In this document: piece by piece, positions 33,465 to 46,416 of the stretch
Position numbering within the stretch: position 1 is the stretch's first letter
Layout of the letters: each line of letters opens with the position of its first letter
DNA from: Ectobius pallidus
Lineage: Eukaryota > Arthropoda > Insecta > Blattodea > Ectobiidae
Direction: 5' to 3'
Length of the DNA: 64,000 nucleotides
NCBI GenBank assembly: GCA_964059195.1
Contig: CAXKWD010000006.1
Location: 178,062,825-178,126,824, forward strand
Notes under the pieces: model-generated
Databases searched by the model: none
Told to the model about the DNA's origin: nothing
The model's input: the letters and a program-made list of their open reading frames with translations, nothing else
Position numbers and translations under genes: made by a program

Positions 33465-33509
33465 ATGTGTTACACCTAGAAGATGAAGATCGTGACGATG
33501 CAGATGAAG
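33465..33509 (+). CDS. PPP4R1: PPP4R1 exon 2 (acidic N-terminus)
   Basis: Acceptor gttccag, donor gtaagt, 45 nt, phase 1 at both ends. Encodes DVLHLEDEDRDDADE, comparable with the acidic N-terminus of PPP4R1 (MADLSLLQEDLQEDADG in human). The following intron of about 12 kb is filled with repeats. Confidence 0.75.
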
Positions 33510-36500
33510 GTAAGTCCTCTCATTATTATATCTAAGTTTATTTATGACCATTGACGTTTTCACTTAAGTTTGGCGTGGTTTATACCAACTAGACCTACAT
33601 AATATATTCGGAGCTACTGTTCAGTTAATTCACTATATGCAAGTTTCACTCGAGTGCATCCCTAAGTCAAAATTATCATTATTATTGCAAGAAAATGGAG
33701 GTGGGCGATTTTGTCGTCTTTCAAATGGGTACTTGTGTACATCTCAGTTTTATAAAATGATTGAATATCCATCTGCGGTTTTCCTACACTTGAAAATGCA
33801 GTTCTAATTTTCTTCATAAGGGTTCTGTTTTAGGTTGTGCAGCAGCAAAGCTCCGCCCAGTCTTGCCTGCTTCCCCTACTTCCCCCTGCCGCCCAGTAAT
33901 CTGGCTTTGAGAAAGGCTGGTCAATGTAGGCACTGCATCTCACTGTTGTACCCTTAATAGCAAAATGGAAGAATCTGCTACACCTAGGCTCTCTCCGATG
34001 CACGTTGCCATGGCAACGGCCTGCTTCCCCTAGCTGCTCGCTGCTCAAGGCTGCCTACAATCTTACCCCTCTGTACAACATGTTATACTGTGCTATTGGG
34101 AAAACAGAAAAACCTGCTACACCCTAGCCCCCCACTCCTACTAACTAACTGGATTGCCACTCAACACCATGATCTAGTACGGAAAAGGTGAAACGGAGAA
34201 AAAAATAATAATTTCTCCTTCTCTTTTTTTTCCTCCTTCCTCCCTTTCTCTCATCTTGGGAAAAATAATTTTATGCTACTCACTAGGCTCCTCCCACCAA
34301 CTCTAATGGGACCCGCCTCGGAAGGCGGGGTTTAGGGTTTTATCGCAGAAGAGATTCAATGTGAGACATAATAAACCTCGCACTATTCAGTATATTGCTC
34401 CTAAACTAACGTAACGTTGCTAACCTAACAAAACCTGTCACTGACCTAGAATTTACCTATCATTATTTAACTAAATGCAGAAGCATTTTACCCTTCCACA
34501 CCTTTCATAAAACATAGTTACAACTGTCAAGAAAGCCATGGTACAATAGTGAGGTGTGTGAGCAGGCTCGGAAGCAAGGGGAAGGAACCGGCGGGCAGAT
34601 CTTGCCTGGTGTGTGGTATAAATCTATCTTTTACCAATATTATTTGTTTTATTTTGTGTTTCCGTGTTAATTTAGCATGCTTCATACGTATGTAACAAAG
34701 GCTACAACAGTGAGATGCACTATCGGCACTGAGCAAGTACATAGCCATGATAGGAGATGTAGGGGAAGCAAGCAGTAGTGCGTGCATTGACTCGGAAGCG
34801 AGGGTCAGCAGGGGAAACAAGCGGGTGGAGCTTCGCCAGTGCACGGCATAAATCTATCTTTCGCCCTCATCTCCTCTTCACTCTACTTACCTAGTATGTT
34901 CGATAAACCTTATCTTTAAGTTTACCCTACAAGTAAAAATCACACACTGTGAGGTCTGGGGAGCGAGGTTTATCAAACACATTGGAGGAGCTGAAAGAAA
35001 ACATGTAATATGTAATACTTTATATAGCCTACACTTTAAGCAGGGAAGCCGTGCGCGCGCCACCCGTGGCTAATGCGGACTCCGTAGCGGAGAGTGCAAA
35101 CACCGGTCGCCCCGTCTCAACCCTGTATATGGCCTTCCTAGTAGTTCAAATCGCACCGCTAGGCGGGTACTGTTAGTGACTAGGAGTAGAGGCTAGGGTG
35201 CCATAGATTCTTCCGTTTTCCCCTGAAATATTTTGGTGCATTGGTCATTTTTGCTGCATTAATTAAGTCATCTTGTTGGTGGCATACTATTGAAGTCTAA
35301 AACTCTTCACTGTACAATACGACTTCTAGGCATTGGCTCGGAAGCCAGAGGAAGCAAGCCGGCAGGTGAAACTGGGCGGAGCTTTGCTGGTGCACGACCT
35401 AAAGCTATCTTTCACTGCAGATTCAATTTTGCCAAACCTTGCACCATATAAAAAATACAATACAATGATTATAACCTCTTTAACGTTAAAAAAAATCCCT
35501 GGCACCATATCTATTTATCATGTGATGTAAAATTCCCGAGAACTTAAACGCAAGGAAATGTTCCCAGAAATATTCCCAAATTTCATCAATTCCTGGGAAT
35601 TTGTGATTTAGGCCTATGAGCAAGATAACTCAAAGATAGGCCTACCTATTTATTACATAAAGTAACAAATGATTTTAAATAATATGTAAATTTAATCACG
35701 ATTATGTTAGGCAAAAAAAAAACTAAAAAACTGCTGTAAGCTCAAAGATTAAAATATAATTAATGAAAGGACATAAAAAGTGAACAGAAATAAATTACTT
35801 ATAAAACATTTTACAATGTTTTACTGGGTTTTCACAAATGAGGTAATTACTAATTAAAATATGCCCTGGTATTTGAAGGTCAATAAAGAACATTAACAAA
35901 AGAGTTAATTGAACAAACTGGCTATTAAATACCTACAAATACAGTAGTAATCATAAACAATACGAACCCAAACAACTTTTAGAAATATGCCTATTTGATT
36001 TTGTTACATCTGTGACCTTATACTATAAACTTATTATATTTAAATTTGTGTAATATTAAAAATTGTTAATTTTGAATGTTTTAGGCATTTTATTTTAAAT
36101 ACCAGCACAATCTATTAGCAGTTATAATAAACCAGCTTAAAACACCAGGTTTTGTATTATGCATGTAATTCAAAATTAAATTATTGAGGACTTTTTATTT
36201 CCAGTCTGTTAGTCCTTATATATATACAGGAACATAGAGTTTCAAGTAAAGAAGAATGACTTATCACACTCAAACTCTTTCTTCAGAAAATGCTAGATGG
36301 GTTTTACCACTCATATAGGACTTAATATTTTGCAAACCATTGCTTTTACACACCATGCCTGGTACAGGTTGAAATAAGAAGAAACAGAAATTCCGATAAC
36401 ATAACATTTTACTGGTATTGTATTTCCCACTTTCATGTTGCTATACAACCATTTTGGGCTAAAATCAAAAGAAAACCGATATCGGTTCCATACATTCTTA

Positions 36501-37495
36501 CCCAAAAATCTGGGACACAAAATTTTACTGTGCACATAGGACTAAAAATGTTTCATCCTATTTTGTCACTTTTCACGTCGTTAGGGTTTACAATATACAT
36601 CCCTATTTCTCAACTAATACAATGCCTATAGCGATGAATAAAGTATCAGTGGATAGAATTTTTTTGCAGACTTAGGTATAGCCGTACTCGCTACCCATCG
36701 TTGGCACAAACTCAGACTGAGACAACTATAAATGCTGTCCCTGCAATACGACCTTCTATTCTGACATCAAAATGCAACGTGAGAAAATTATATTCTCCAT
36801 GTCCAGAGTAGAGAAAGTTACGTGATGCATCACACCCAAAATTTTATTTGTTAAAGCCCAGTAAAATTCAACAGCCAAAGTTCTATGGGAACACTGCTAA
36901 CAATGTTGTCATGAGAACTGAATTATATTTGAAGAATTGAGTGTAATGTTTTCAGAAATCATGCCCCTAACTTTCTTTCTACCGTCAAATCAAAGATTTC
37001 AATAATTTTAAATCTTCTCCAGACAACGCAGATCATTTTGCAATAAACTGTGCGTAAATCGATCCAGTAGTCTATAAAAGGACACAAATACTAACATTGC
37101 CTTTTGTATATATAGAGAATTACTTATCTTTAATACTGTTTGAATAAATGTGAGTGAGGTATCACTTTATAAAATAAAGGTTATAAAGAAAACCTAAGAT
37201 ATCGTAAATTATTAAATTATTTTTGAAAAGAAGATGGATTCAAGGTACATGTCTTTTGAAAATAAGTGAAAAATTATATCATAGGAAAGTGTAAATACTT
37301 TCCTACGATGATTCCTAGGTAAACATGTGGAATTTTACTGAAATAGTTTAATTTTAAGGTACCTGAACCATTAATAAGCATTAAAACATTCAAAACTAAG
37401 GATTCTTATAAATTATCACTTTTTGGGAATATTTCCTGGGGAAGGAAATATTCACATTTTATAAGTTCCTTCCCACTGGGAATACTTCTGGCCCA
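33510..37495. other. PPP4R1 intron 2, first part: old repeats
   Basis: Four related blocks carry GGAAGCAAG...GGGCGGAGCTTTGC and a TAAATCTATCTTT-like end (about 33830-33975 on -, and 34550-34635, 34790-34865, 35330-35415 on +), so a repeat family is locally clustered. 34340-34530 matches the dispersed repeat at 44985 and 13390. 35540-37495 is AT-rich with nothing recognised. Confidence 0.5.
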
Positions 37496-37499
37496 CATC

Positions 37500-39360
37500 A
37501 CTATGTAGTAGTATTCCTTGGGTCGCGGACGACTCCTGGAGATCCTGCCGGATTTACATAGCAAGAAGTGTGTCTTGCCAGTTATGCATTAAGCCTCGTT
37601 CGATTTTCCACTGCGCTCCTGGTTACAGCTCTCCTATGATTCCTGTTTTTTCCCATTCCATTTCCACGGTCTCCTGGATGCTTTGTATCCATCTTGTGTG
37701 TTGCCTGCCTGGCCTTCTTGTTCCCTCCATGAGTCCTAGCATCAGACTCTTCTTTCCTCATTATGTCACCAAAGTATGACAGTTTTAATTTTGTAGCCAT
37801 TGTCTCCAAAGATTGTTGGGGTCTTATTTCTTCTAGTACTGACGCGTTAGTTCTTCTCTCGACCCATGAGATTTTTAACAGTCTTCTACACGACCACAGT
37901 TCGAAACTGTCCAGCTTTCTTCTATCCTGTTTGTTCGAGGTCCAACTTTTGCATCCGTATAAAACCACAGGAAACACCATTGTCTGGATTAGTCTGATCT
38001 TCGTCTTCGTGCTTATGTCTGATTGAGGATTTTCTTTAGTTTGCCCAATGCTGCTCTTCCTAAGTTAATTCGCCTTCTTATTTCTTCCTTGCAAGAAGCA
38101 TCGTTAGTTATAAGTACCCCTAGAAAGTTGAAACTATCCACTGAAGTCAACTGCTCGTCGTCTATATTTACAACAATCTTGTCGCCCAATGCCGTCACCT
38201 TGGTCTTTTTAAGATTAAGCAGCAGCCCTGCTTTCTCACTTTCATCCTTAACTCTCTTTATTATCTGGGCTAGGTCCTTCTCATTTTCGGCCAGAAGTGT
38301 CGTATCATCTGCGTACCTCAGGTTATTTATTCTCCTACCTCCTATCTTAATGCCTACTTCTAGATCGTTCAACCCCGCTTCTCTCATGATCCATTTACTG
38401 TAAAAATTGAACAATGACGGGGATAAAATACACCCTTGTCAAACTCCTTTTTGTATTGGAAAACACTTTGTTGCTCCATGTTCAGTTACAACACTTGCTT
38501 CTTGATTGGTGTATAAAGTCTTGATCAACTCAATTAGATGTTGAGGTACTCCCATTCTGTTCATTACTTCCCACATCTTTGCATGTTTCACACTGTCAGG
38601 TGCTTTTTTATAATCAATAAAACACACAACTAAGTTTCTATTCCTTTCCCTTGACCTCTCCATAATCCACTGCAGATTTGCTATTTGGTCCCTAGTCCCT
38701 CTGCCTTTCCTGAAACCAGCTTGTTCTACTGGGATCTCCCTTTCTATGTATTGTTCCATTCTTTTTTTGAATGATTTTAAGTAGAATCTTGCTAATGTGG
38801 AGTATTAATGCAATTGTTCTGTAGTTGTTGCAATCTTTGTTGTCCCCTTTTTTAGGCAAGGGGATGAAAACAGATTGTTTCCATTCCTTTGGCCATTCCA
38901 ACGTTTCCCATATCCTGTTGCATAACTTTGTTATTATTGGTACTGCTACACTCTTCACTGCATTTAGCAGTTCTATTGGAATATTGTCATTACCTGGAGA
39001 TTTATTAATTGGAATTTCCTCCAATGCCACTTCACTCTCTAACACTCCTGGCTCATGTGTATAGACTGGAGTTGTTCCCCCTGGACTAGGCTCTTCTCGG
39101 AAAAGTTCAGCTGAGTATTCTTCCCATCTGTCTTCTTTATTTGAAAGAATCAACCCATCTTTGTCTTTAATGTTCCCTGTCCTTGGTTTAAATTCGGCTT
39201 TGCAAGTATCTTTCGGACTCATTTTTATGTTGGCTTCAATCCTACCACATATGTCTGTGATATACTTTTCCTTGTCCCTGCTTCTTTGTTTATTATCTCC
39301 TTTATGTTCTTCCACAGGATGTTAGGGTCGTCTACTGTATCAAAGCTCTCTAAACTTCAA
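37500..39360 (-). mobile_element. RTE-clade LINE, frameshifted
   Basis: The minus strand encodes an endonuclease-reverse transcriptase in four overlapping frames. Order: SPGNDNIPIELL, then GFRKGRGTRDQIANLQWIME, FIDYKKAPDSVKHAKMW, NNLRYADDTTLLAENEK (YADD active site), FNFLGVLITND, and GCKSWTSNKQDRRKLDSFEL, then WVERRTNASVLEEI. The order and motifs match BovB/RTE elements. The KAFD motif reads KAPD, and at least three frameshifts break it. The N-terminal endonuclease is missing (5' truncation near 39360). Confidence 0.9.
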
Positions 39361-39394
39361 TAGATGAATTTTGTCTTCACTGCTCAGCAGTCAC

Positions 39395-39470
39395 TCGTGG
39401 CGTAGTGGTTAAGGCTACTAGATACGATGCTAGTGGTCCCCACTGTTCAAATAGGCATACTGGTTGATGC
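39395..39470 (+). repeat. tRNA-like SINE head
   Basis: GTGGCGTAGTGGTTAAGGCT resembles box A and CTGTTCAAATAG box B, spaced as in a tRNA. No full cloverleaf. Lies directly beyond the 5' end of the RTE element. Confidence 0.45.
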
Positions 39471-39774
39471 ATAAAATTTACAGTTACAAATACGTCCCAA
39501 ATAGGTACGTAGGGTGAAAAGGAAGTGAGAGAAAGGGAGAAGGAGGAGGACAAGAAGAGATGAAAGGAAAAATAAATTATTTATTTTTTCACCAATTCAC
39601 CTTTTGTATAATAGATGGTGCTGCTAGTAGCTCAAATACCGCTGCTAGATGTCTCACTGTTTCCCCACCCTAAACCCCTCCTTCCCAGGCGAGTCCCGTT
39701 GAAGGTTGATGGGACAGTTTCCATTACAACACAAACTGGCCTAAAGTGGCAGAAATGACAAGACACAAATCATT

Positions 39775-40625
39775 AAACACACTACACTCTGTGATATTTT
39801 AGTTTTATAAATACAGATGAAGTATTATTCTTTAGAACCTATAGATTCCATATATAAGCATCTTACATTTGTACAGAGAATCTAAGTGTAAGTAAAATCG
39901 CTAAAAAGTAGGCACAGAATTAACCTAAAATGGTGCTGTGAAATCACAATCTCCTTGCACGATGTTTTATTGTCGGACACTATTCAGTGCTGGAAAATGT
40001 GGGTTCAGTCGCTAATCGAGGATTTCTACTGGATACAGAAACTTAATATCGGCTCCAGATCTGTATTGGGTGCTGCGCCACTGGACCCCTTTTCGTTGGG
40101 AGCTTAAGTTGGTATTTATTATAACAGCAACGGGGGCCTATCCCGGTTTAGTATAGCACTACTGTAATTTCACACGTGATGTTGAGAGATGATATGCGAC
40201 CCAAAGGTTGAACACCAATGCTCCCATTGATTGGCTGATGTTCTATCACGCAGCCCCTAGTGGGGCTTGGGGGCACACCCCCCAATATAGAAAAACAGGA
40301 GGGTAATTCGGTGCAGATATGAAGTTTTGTACCTTTGCCTTGATAGCGACTGAACCACTGAGACCACCCACTTTGTTACTGTTAGGTTTCCATTATTGAA
40401 TTATCTGCATGTGGCCGCTTGACCAACAATAGAGCAACGGCCAGTGCACGGAGATTCCTGATTTAACAGCAGTTCTCAACACCATTTTAGGTTAATTTTC
40501 TGTCTACTTCACAATTTACATTTAGAGCTTTCGCACAAGTATAAGGTGCTTATAAATGGAATCTACAGGTTCTAAAGAATAATGTTTCCATTTCCCATGC
40601 TTTTAAAATGAAAATATTGTAAATA
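39775..40625. mobile_element. Element with long inverted ends
   Basis: About 180 bp at the left (TTCTTTAGAACCTATAGATT, TTAACCTAAAATGGTG) recurs inverted at the right (TTCTAAAGAATAATG, CACCATTTTAGGTTAATT). The middle is moderately GC-rich with no open frame. No clear target duplication. Confidence 0.55.
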
Positions 40626-41760
40626 GTATGGTGCTTTACTATCCCCCATTAAATGCGTATAGATATGTAACTATTAGCAGCATTGGATGTGCCTGTGCGG
40701 ATTCATTAGCAACCCTCAAACACAAGCTCTTTACCACACTCCTGGGAGCGTACGAGCAATATCGGGGAAAAGAGCTTGCAGGCAGTGAAAAAATGCAGCC
40801 CAAAATTGCATGCATGTTCTTCCTCGCATGATAGTGTGTCAACAAAAGAGTATGCGCATAAAATGTGTATTTAATTGCCAAACACATGCGAATTCTCTCT
40901 CAAAAGAACAGTGCATGGAATTATGTAATTAAATTCATCAGTTTATCTTGTTGATGAATTTTGAAATTCCGCTAGAAGAAAACTTGATCAAGAAGTTTGT
41001 TAAACCAAAACCAGAAGGCACCAGTGTTCTCCAAGCAGAAAATAGACAGTTGACAAGCAGTTGAAAATGTGGGCAAAGCCTATGAAACGTGGGTCCTGCA
41101 AAAATGTAAGGAAAAGTGAAGCCTAAAGTGTTTAATAGTCAACAACGTAGTTAGCTACATAATTTGTTGCTTCACTGTATTAAGTTCCATTATCTCTTGA
41201 TTCTTCATAAGTGCGTGGAATGTTTGCATTGCAGACATGCAAGCTAAGGTGTGCGGTTTTATTTGAAGTTCAGTAAACAGGAGTTGATGTGCTCTTGGAA
41301 AGTTTTGTTTGTTTGTCTTCTTCCTTTACATACACACACGCTTCCATGCGAAAGAGTGCTGTGTTGCACAAATGATGCACTGCACGCTTTCTTTTGTTTG
41401 TCTGTTGCCTTGACGAGCACATATTTTCACGAGCATTTGAGTGCGCACCTGCCTAAACCCAGCGATAAAGCTTGTGTATGAGGAGGAAGCTAATAATATC
41501 ATTGTTCCATCCTAACATGATCAGGTAAAAAAGTTGGGCGTTATTTGGTAAAGTACCACAAACGAGCATATGCGCATGTACCGGAAGACTTAAGGTTAGG
41601 TTCACACCTGCCTCATGTCTTGATTATTTAGTCAGTTTTGTTCCAAAACAAACATATATGGAAGGCTGTGGCTATAAGCTGTAGGAACTGAAGGTTACCA
41701 TGAGGAAAACGAAGCCTGGCATAAACAAGCATATACCTCTCTAGAAACCAACTTTATTTC
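40626..41760. other. PPP4R1 intron 2, no gene seen
   Basis: Contains the second copy of the 7331 repeat (about 41045-41160). Several open frames of 60-80 codons have no recognisable domain and look like chance. Confidence 0.4.
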
Positions 41761-42574
41761 CACTGGCCCACTAATTCGGTGGAGCGTGCCAGCCTCTTCC
41801 TGTCACAGCTCCAGCATCCTGCCACTCCTTGCACGAGTTGCAGTGTATTTGGGATTGTACCGGGTACCGAATGGTTAATACACTAGAACTGGCCCCGAAG
41901 ATGCACTCGAAAACTAACTTCATCGGAAAATGTCACTCTACTCACTCCAGTCGAAGTCAGTTTTTACAACTGCAAATACGAGGCGTGCGTCCTTGTGTTC
42001 TTCCTTCAGGACTTCTCTAGAGAGTGCTCGCCTAGAACGTAAACCAGCGGATCTTACCCGGTTCCTAATGGTCTGAAGATGGCCAGGGAATTGAGCAGTA
42101 GCCTTCATGGATGCAGCAGTATGAACTGGATTACGTTCAACTTCTGCGACCAATCTAGCATCTTGCTCCAGCGTCGAAATACACAGCCGGCCGGATCCAC
42201 GTTTCCTATTAAAACTTCCGGTCGCATTATAGTGAAGTACCCACCTCTGAGCTGCTCTTTCAGAAATATGGAACCTTCTCGCTGCTTCAGAGGCCGAAAA
42301 ATGCAGGTCACTTACAGCCCTAACTACACTTTCTCTCAAGCTAGCATTTGTATGTGGTGCCATGACACAATGCAAATTGAATTATGACAATACATTAAGT
42401 TGAATATCGTATGTTGCGCTTTCCGCATTGTTCATTTTTCCCTGCTGTTGCATGGACTCATATGTTCCGAGAATGGCCTGTATTTTGTGTCTCTTATAGG
42501 AAACTTGTGAACTAAAGCGTTAAAACTTTAATTTTAACTGCACACAAGTCTCGACTTTTTTATTTGAGTCACTG
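41760..42574 (-). mobile_element. Tc1-like element, C-terminal part decayed
   Basis: The minus strand encodes 145 residues with a helix-turn-helix N-terminus (SEAARRFHISERAAQRWVLH), a GRP-like RKRGSGRL linker, AGLRSRRALSREVL and DFDWSE. These are typical of the paired-like DNA-binding half of Tc1 transposases. The right end CAGTGACTCAAATA (minus) abuts TA at 42575-42576. Downstream of DFDWSE the catalytic domain is frame-broken and truncated. Confidence 0.8.
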
Positions 42575-42639
42575 TATTGAGTAATGAACTGCAAGTTACA
42601 TATTACGAGATAATAATGTGCTTCTGTCAAAACCGAGTT

Positions 42640-43650
42640 GGCCTCATGATTTATAAGTTCACAAAAAGTCTGTTTTACACGGAAAGGGAGGCAACAGCGG
42701 CTCTAAAGAAATGGTTAGGTTTGCACATATCAATGGATGTAAGTATGCTGTATAGGAGTGAAGCAAATTTTGGATTTGGATTAAAGCGGGGAACCACGCT
42801 ATTTAAACAATTTGCCATCGCTAAAAGTAATTTATTGGCTACATTCAAAAATCCTCTAGTAGTCCAAACGACGGAGGCTGGATCTTTCCTCTTTGAAGTT
42901 GAAAGTAGAATTTGAGACAAAGTTTATGACTGGCATTAACAAGAACCGTCAAGGATTGGGTTGGATGGCCAAAAAACCAGTTCAAGAGGTGAAACGTATG
43001 AGGGAGATAGTGGCGGAAGAGGAAGGGATGGTGGTTAAGGCACAATCTCTCGAAATACAGCATGATTGGACGGTCATAGGCGACATGTGTATACCTCTTA
43101 AGCTACAGTGGAGAGCTTTTTTGTATGAGTGGTTGCCGGAACTGGTGAAATTGTATGCAAATGTCTTACCTGACCCAAGTAATATGTCACGATGGAATCT
43201 AAGCACGGATAATTCATGCAACTTGTGTACAGCTACCCCGGCGACTACTCGGCATATACTGGTTGGTTGCCCCTGAGCTCTCCAAGAGGGAAGATTCACC
43301 TGGTGACACGTCAAGGTTCTGGCGATATTAAGGGAGGCTCTGAGCTACTCTATTGCAATGGCTAGGAAAAATAAAAGGAAGAACACTCACTCCATTGATA
43401 TCAAGAAAAAGCGTTGCCCACCATCGATTGTGGAAAAAGCAAATGATTGGTTACTGTGTATGGATTCCAGAAATAAACATTACGAATTTCCACCTGATTT
43501 GGCTGTGATCTCACTGTGCCCTGATCTCCTGGGATATTCAGTGTCGACTAGATCAGCGATCATGGTTGAGCTGACAGTCCCATGGGAAACCAACATCCCG
43601 AAGCAACATCTGTTCAAATGCTACTTTTGGAGCAAGGGGTCTCCCATCTA
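42640..43650 (+). pseudogene. R2-like LINE C-terminus with zinc knuckle and RLE
   Basis: Three frames in order. The first has LKKWLGLHISMDVSMLYRSE. The second has WNLSTDNSCNLCTATPATTR then HILVGC, a CCHC knuckle. The third has FPPDLAVIS, CPDLLGYS and AIMVELTVPWETNI, the PD..E core of the restriction-like endonuclease of R2-type elements. One stop and at least two frameshifts. The reverse transcriptase core is missing. Confidence 0.75.
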
Positions 43651-43837
43651 AATCAGTTCTTTTTTTTCTGAAGGAGTTAGGAATAGGGAGGAGGAAAACT
43701 AATGAGCTCAAAAACCGCTCTTGAAGCGTCTTATCGCCTGTGCAGTGAGGGGAGAGTTGAGGCCACATAAAAGTAGATATGTAAGCATTCATGAACCACA
43801 GATCATTGTCTCTGTTCGACGTTACGTGAGAATATTA

Positions 43838-44005
43838 TAGGAGAAAAATTCCTCTGACACTGGGACTTGAACCCAGGACAGTCATAGGAGAGAGGTTCCA
43901 TTTGGTGCTGTCAATTGAACTCTGGCTTAGTTGGTAGAGCATTGGCACAAATAGCCAAAGGTCCTGGGTTCAGGTCCCAGTGTCGGAGGAATTTTTCTCC
44001 TAAAA
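43838..44005. repeat. Foldback with tRNA-like head
   Basis: Arms GAGAAAAATTCCTC with CACTGGGACTTGAACCCAGG (left) and their reverse complement (right, ending near 44003) flank box A-like GGCTTAGTTGGTAGAGC. The right arm contains box B GGGTTCAGGTCCC. Same design as the tRNA-like foldback at 2644 but a different tRNA. Confidence 0.6.
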
Positions 44006-44264
44006 TATTCCCACATAAAAGTGCTTTAACCCTCCATCAGGTCTCAACTCCTGGGCTGCTCTCCAAACTGTCCCAATTAAAAGCGGACTCACTGTTGGGC
44101 CCTCCGGTTGTGAGGCGATTCCACTCAAGCCTGTTATAAACCTTGCTGTAGCAAGATGCGTTTATAATATGCACTCTGGATGGTTGTCCTGCTTTGCACA
44201 GATAAATTTATATATACTGACTGCAGTTAGTACTAGATTGCAAGCGGATTTTATCAGCAGTAGT

Positions 44265-44520
44265 TGCCAGCGTGGTCTTGTGGTTAGCACTGCTGACTAC
44301 AGATCAATCAGCCCAAGTTCGATCCCTGATACCTCCTCAGATTTTTCTGAGGTTGGGAAGTTTGGAACAGGGTGCACTCAGCCTCGTGATACAAATTGAG
44401 GAGCTACTTGATAGAGAAATAGCGGCTCTTGTCATGGAAACCACCATTAACGGCCGTGGGTGTCTGCTACTGCCACATCTGCCTATGGTAGATGCAGCGG
44501 TCGGGTGGTAGGCCTAGTCT
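44265..44520 (+). mobile_element. tRNA-derived SINE, plus orientation
   Basis: Box A-like GTGGTCTTGTGGTTAGCACT and box B AAGTTCGATCCCTGA are followed by GGTGCACTCAGCCTCGTGA. It is the plus-strand relative of 29690-30020. Confidence 0.65.
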
Positions 44521-45459
44521 CTTCAGGGATGCAGCACCATCTAGGTTAGATTTTAGGTTGCCAGCCATGCTTACGGTACTGAATGGTGCTATCTATGTTT
44601 TAACACAGTTTTCAATGTGTTTACGAGAGGATCTGCACGTGAACGTTTTCCAACATGGTTACATAGTCTGCCTTTCCCCCGTTAATGTTTGTAATAATTT
44701 CTGCACTTGATAACTGGATTTAAAAGATATTAATAAGCGGGAGTTTGGCATCAAAGCCCCCAACAAGACACAAGCACAGAAACACAAGAAGGGGCTGATA
44801 TATGCCCTTAGCCAAGATATACAGGAAGGGGGCATAGGCTATCATAATTTGCAATTATCACTGATTAAACAAAAGGGAACTCCTTCAGAAAAGCGTAGCC
44901 AGCCATGCTCTGCCATTAGCGACCGTGTGCCTCCAAACCACGGGGAAGAAAAGAGAAACGATCGGTGCGAGGGTAAAATTTCTTGTCGTAGAAAAGATTC
45001 ATTGTGAGACATAATAAACCCTGCACTATTCAGTATATTGCTCCTAAACCAATACAAATATTCCTAGCCTAACATAACCTGTCACTGATCTAGAATTTGG
45101 CTTACTACTTCTAGAAGCCCTATTACCCTTCCACGCCTTTCATAAAACATCGTTACATGGCATGAACCCCGTGCTATGCAGAATACTGCTGCTAAACTAA
45201 CTTGACTGTTCTTAACCTAACATAACCTGTCACGGACCTAGAATTCTTAATGCAGAAGCTTTTTTACCCTTCCATGTCTTTCATAAGACAAGTGCACGTA
45301 TATGTGGAAGCATATTTACTTGCAGTGAAAGGGTTAAACCTCCAAGGCAAAGTAAACAGCTGAGTGTGTTTGTCTTTTCTGTTTAAGTTCCATGCTCGTG
45401 AAATAAGTCCACGCTTAGTCCATATGCCTCTATAGAATGGCTGTGTTGTGTGTTTGTAG

Positions 45460-45562
45460 GTTTCTCTGGGGCGGAAGCTGATAGACGTGAACTGGAAGGA
45501 GGTATGATGTCCCCACTGGAGCGGCTACAGAAATACTGTCATTCAGATAACATATTCAATCG
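45460..45562 (+). CDS. PPP4R1: PPP4R1 exon 3 (first helix region)
   Basis: Acceptor ttgtag, donor gtaagc, 103 nt. Encodes GFSGAEADRRELEGG, then MMSPLERLQKYCHSDNIFNR. Vertebrate PPP4R1 has EMLTPLGRLDKYAASENIFN followed by RQMVARSLL, so this is the start of the HEAT-repeat scaffold that regulates the PP4 catalytic subunit. The exon ends two bases into the Arg codon. The next exon should begin by completing it and encoding QMVAR or similar; it was not found before 64000. Confidence 0.85.
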
Positions 45563-45631
45563 GTAAGCTAATCATATACTTATACTTATCCAAACTTCCA
45601 TTAACTAAACTAAAACTTTCAGGAATTTGTT

Positions 45632-46416
45632 ACTTCCTCTGCCCATACCATAGGTACTAAAGGTAGAGGAAGTATTGTTTTCGACCCCAAAATTCGAAGT
45701 TGAGTTTTTGACATAAATACATGTTTTGAGGCCCCTGAATCCAAAAATACTATTTTCGGAAACATGTCTGTGTGGATGTCTGTGAACAGGCTAGCTCCAA
45801 AACGGAAAATCGTATGAAAACAAAATTTTGTATTTAGGTCAGGTCCCTTCTGAAGATTTGAGCCGAAGCTTGGCGACAAGTTTTTCTTATTTGTAAGGGG
45901 ACTTTACATGAAGAAATTTTCGTTTTTTTGCGATTTTCTCGAAAACGGCTCTTAACAATTTTCTTTAAAATTTGCACATGTGTTCCTTATACTAAGAGCT
46001 AAAACTTTTATTTGAAACTTTTTTTCCCAAAAAATCTCTGAAGGGTAGTTACAAGCCACCCACTGTTTGTAGAAAGTTTGTCTTGCGTGAACAAATGAAT
46101 ACGTGCTCGTTCACGGCCTCTTATTCTATAAGAATGTTAAGTGAGAAAGATGTATTGTTGGCCATGCATAGAGTAAAGAAGTAAGTTATCTGAGGGAAAT
46201 ATTCGATTAAATTCCAGAAATTATTCTTTACGGCGAAAAGTTCGATAAATGTCTGCAGTCACTTTTTTTTTTTTTTAAGTTTGATATATAGCCTGCGCTT
46301 TTAGTCGCATCATTCAAAGAAGAGGTATTTATAGGATAATTAGCGTAAAATTGTGTCTTGTGATTCTGTACAAGGATATGTGAACACTGCTAACTTTTAT
46401 TTGGGCAGAGGAAGTT
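45632..46416. mobile_element. TIR element, TTACTTCCTCTGCCCA ends
   Basis: Left end TTACTTCCTCTGCCCATA and right end TTGGGCAGAGGAAGTTAC are inverted repeats. A lone end of the same type sits at 24779. A related body (GAGGAAGTATTGT, ACATGTCTGTGTGGATGTCT) is seen near 25880-26020. No transposase. Confidence 0.6.
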
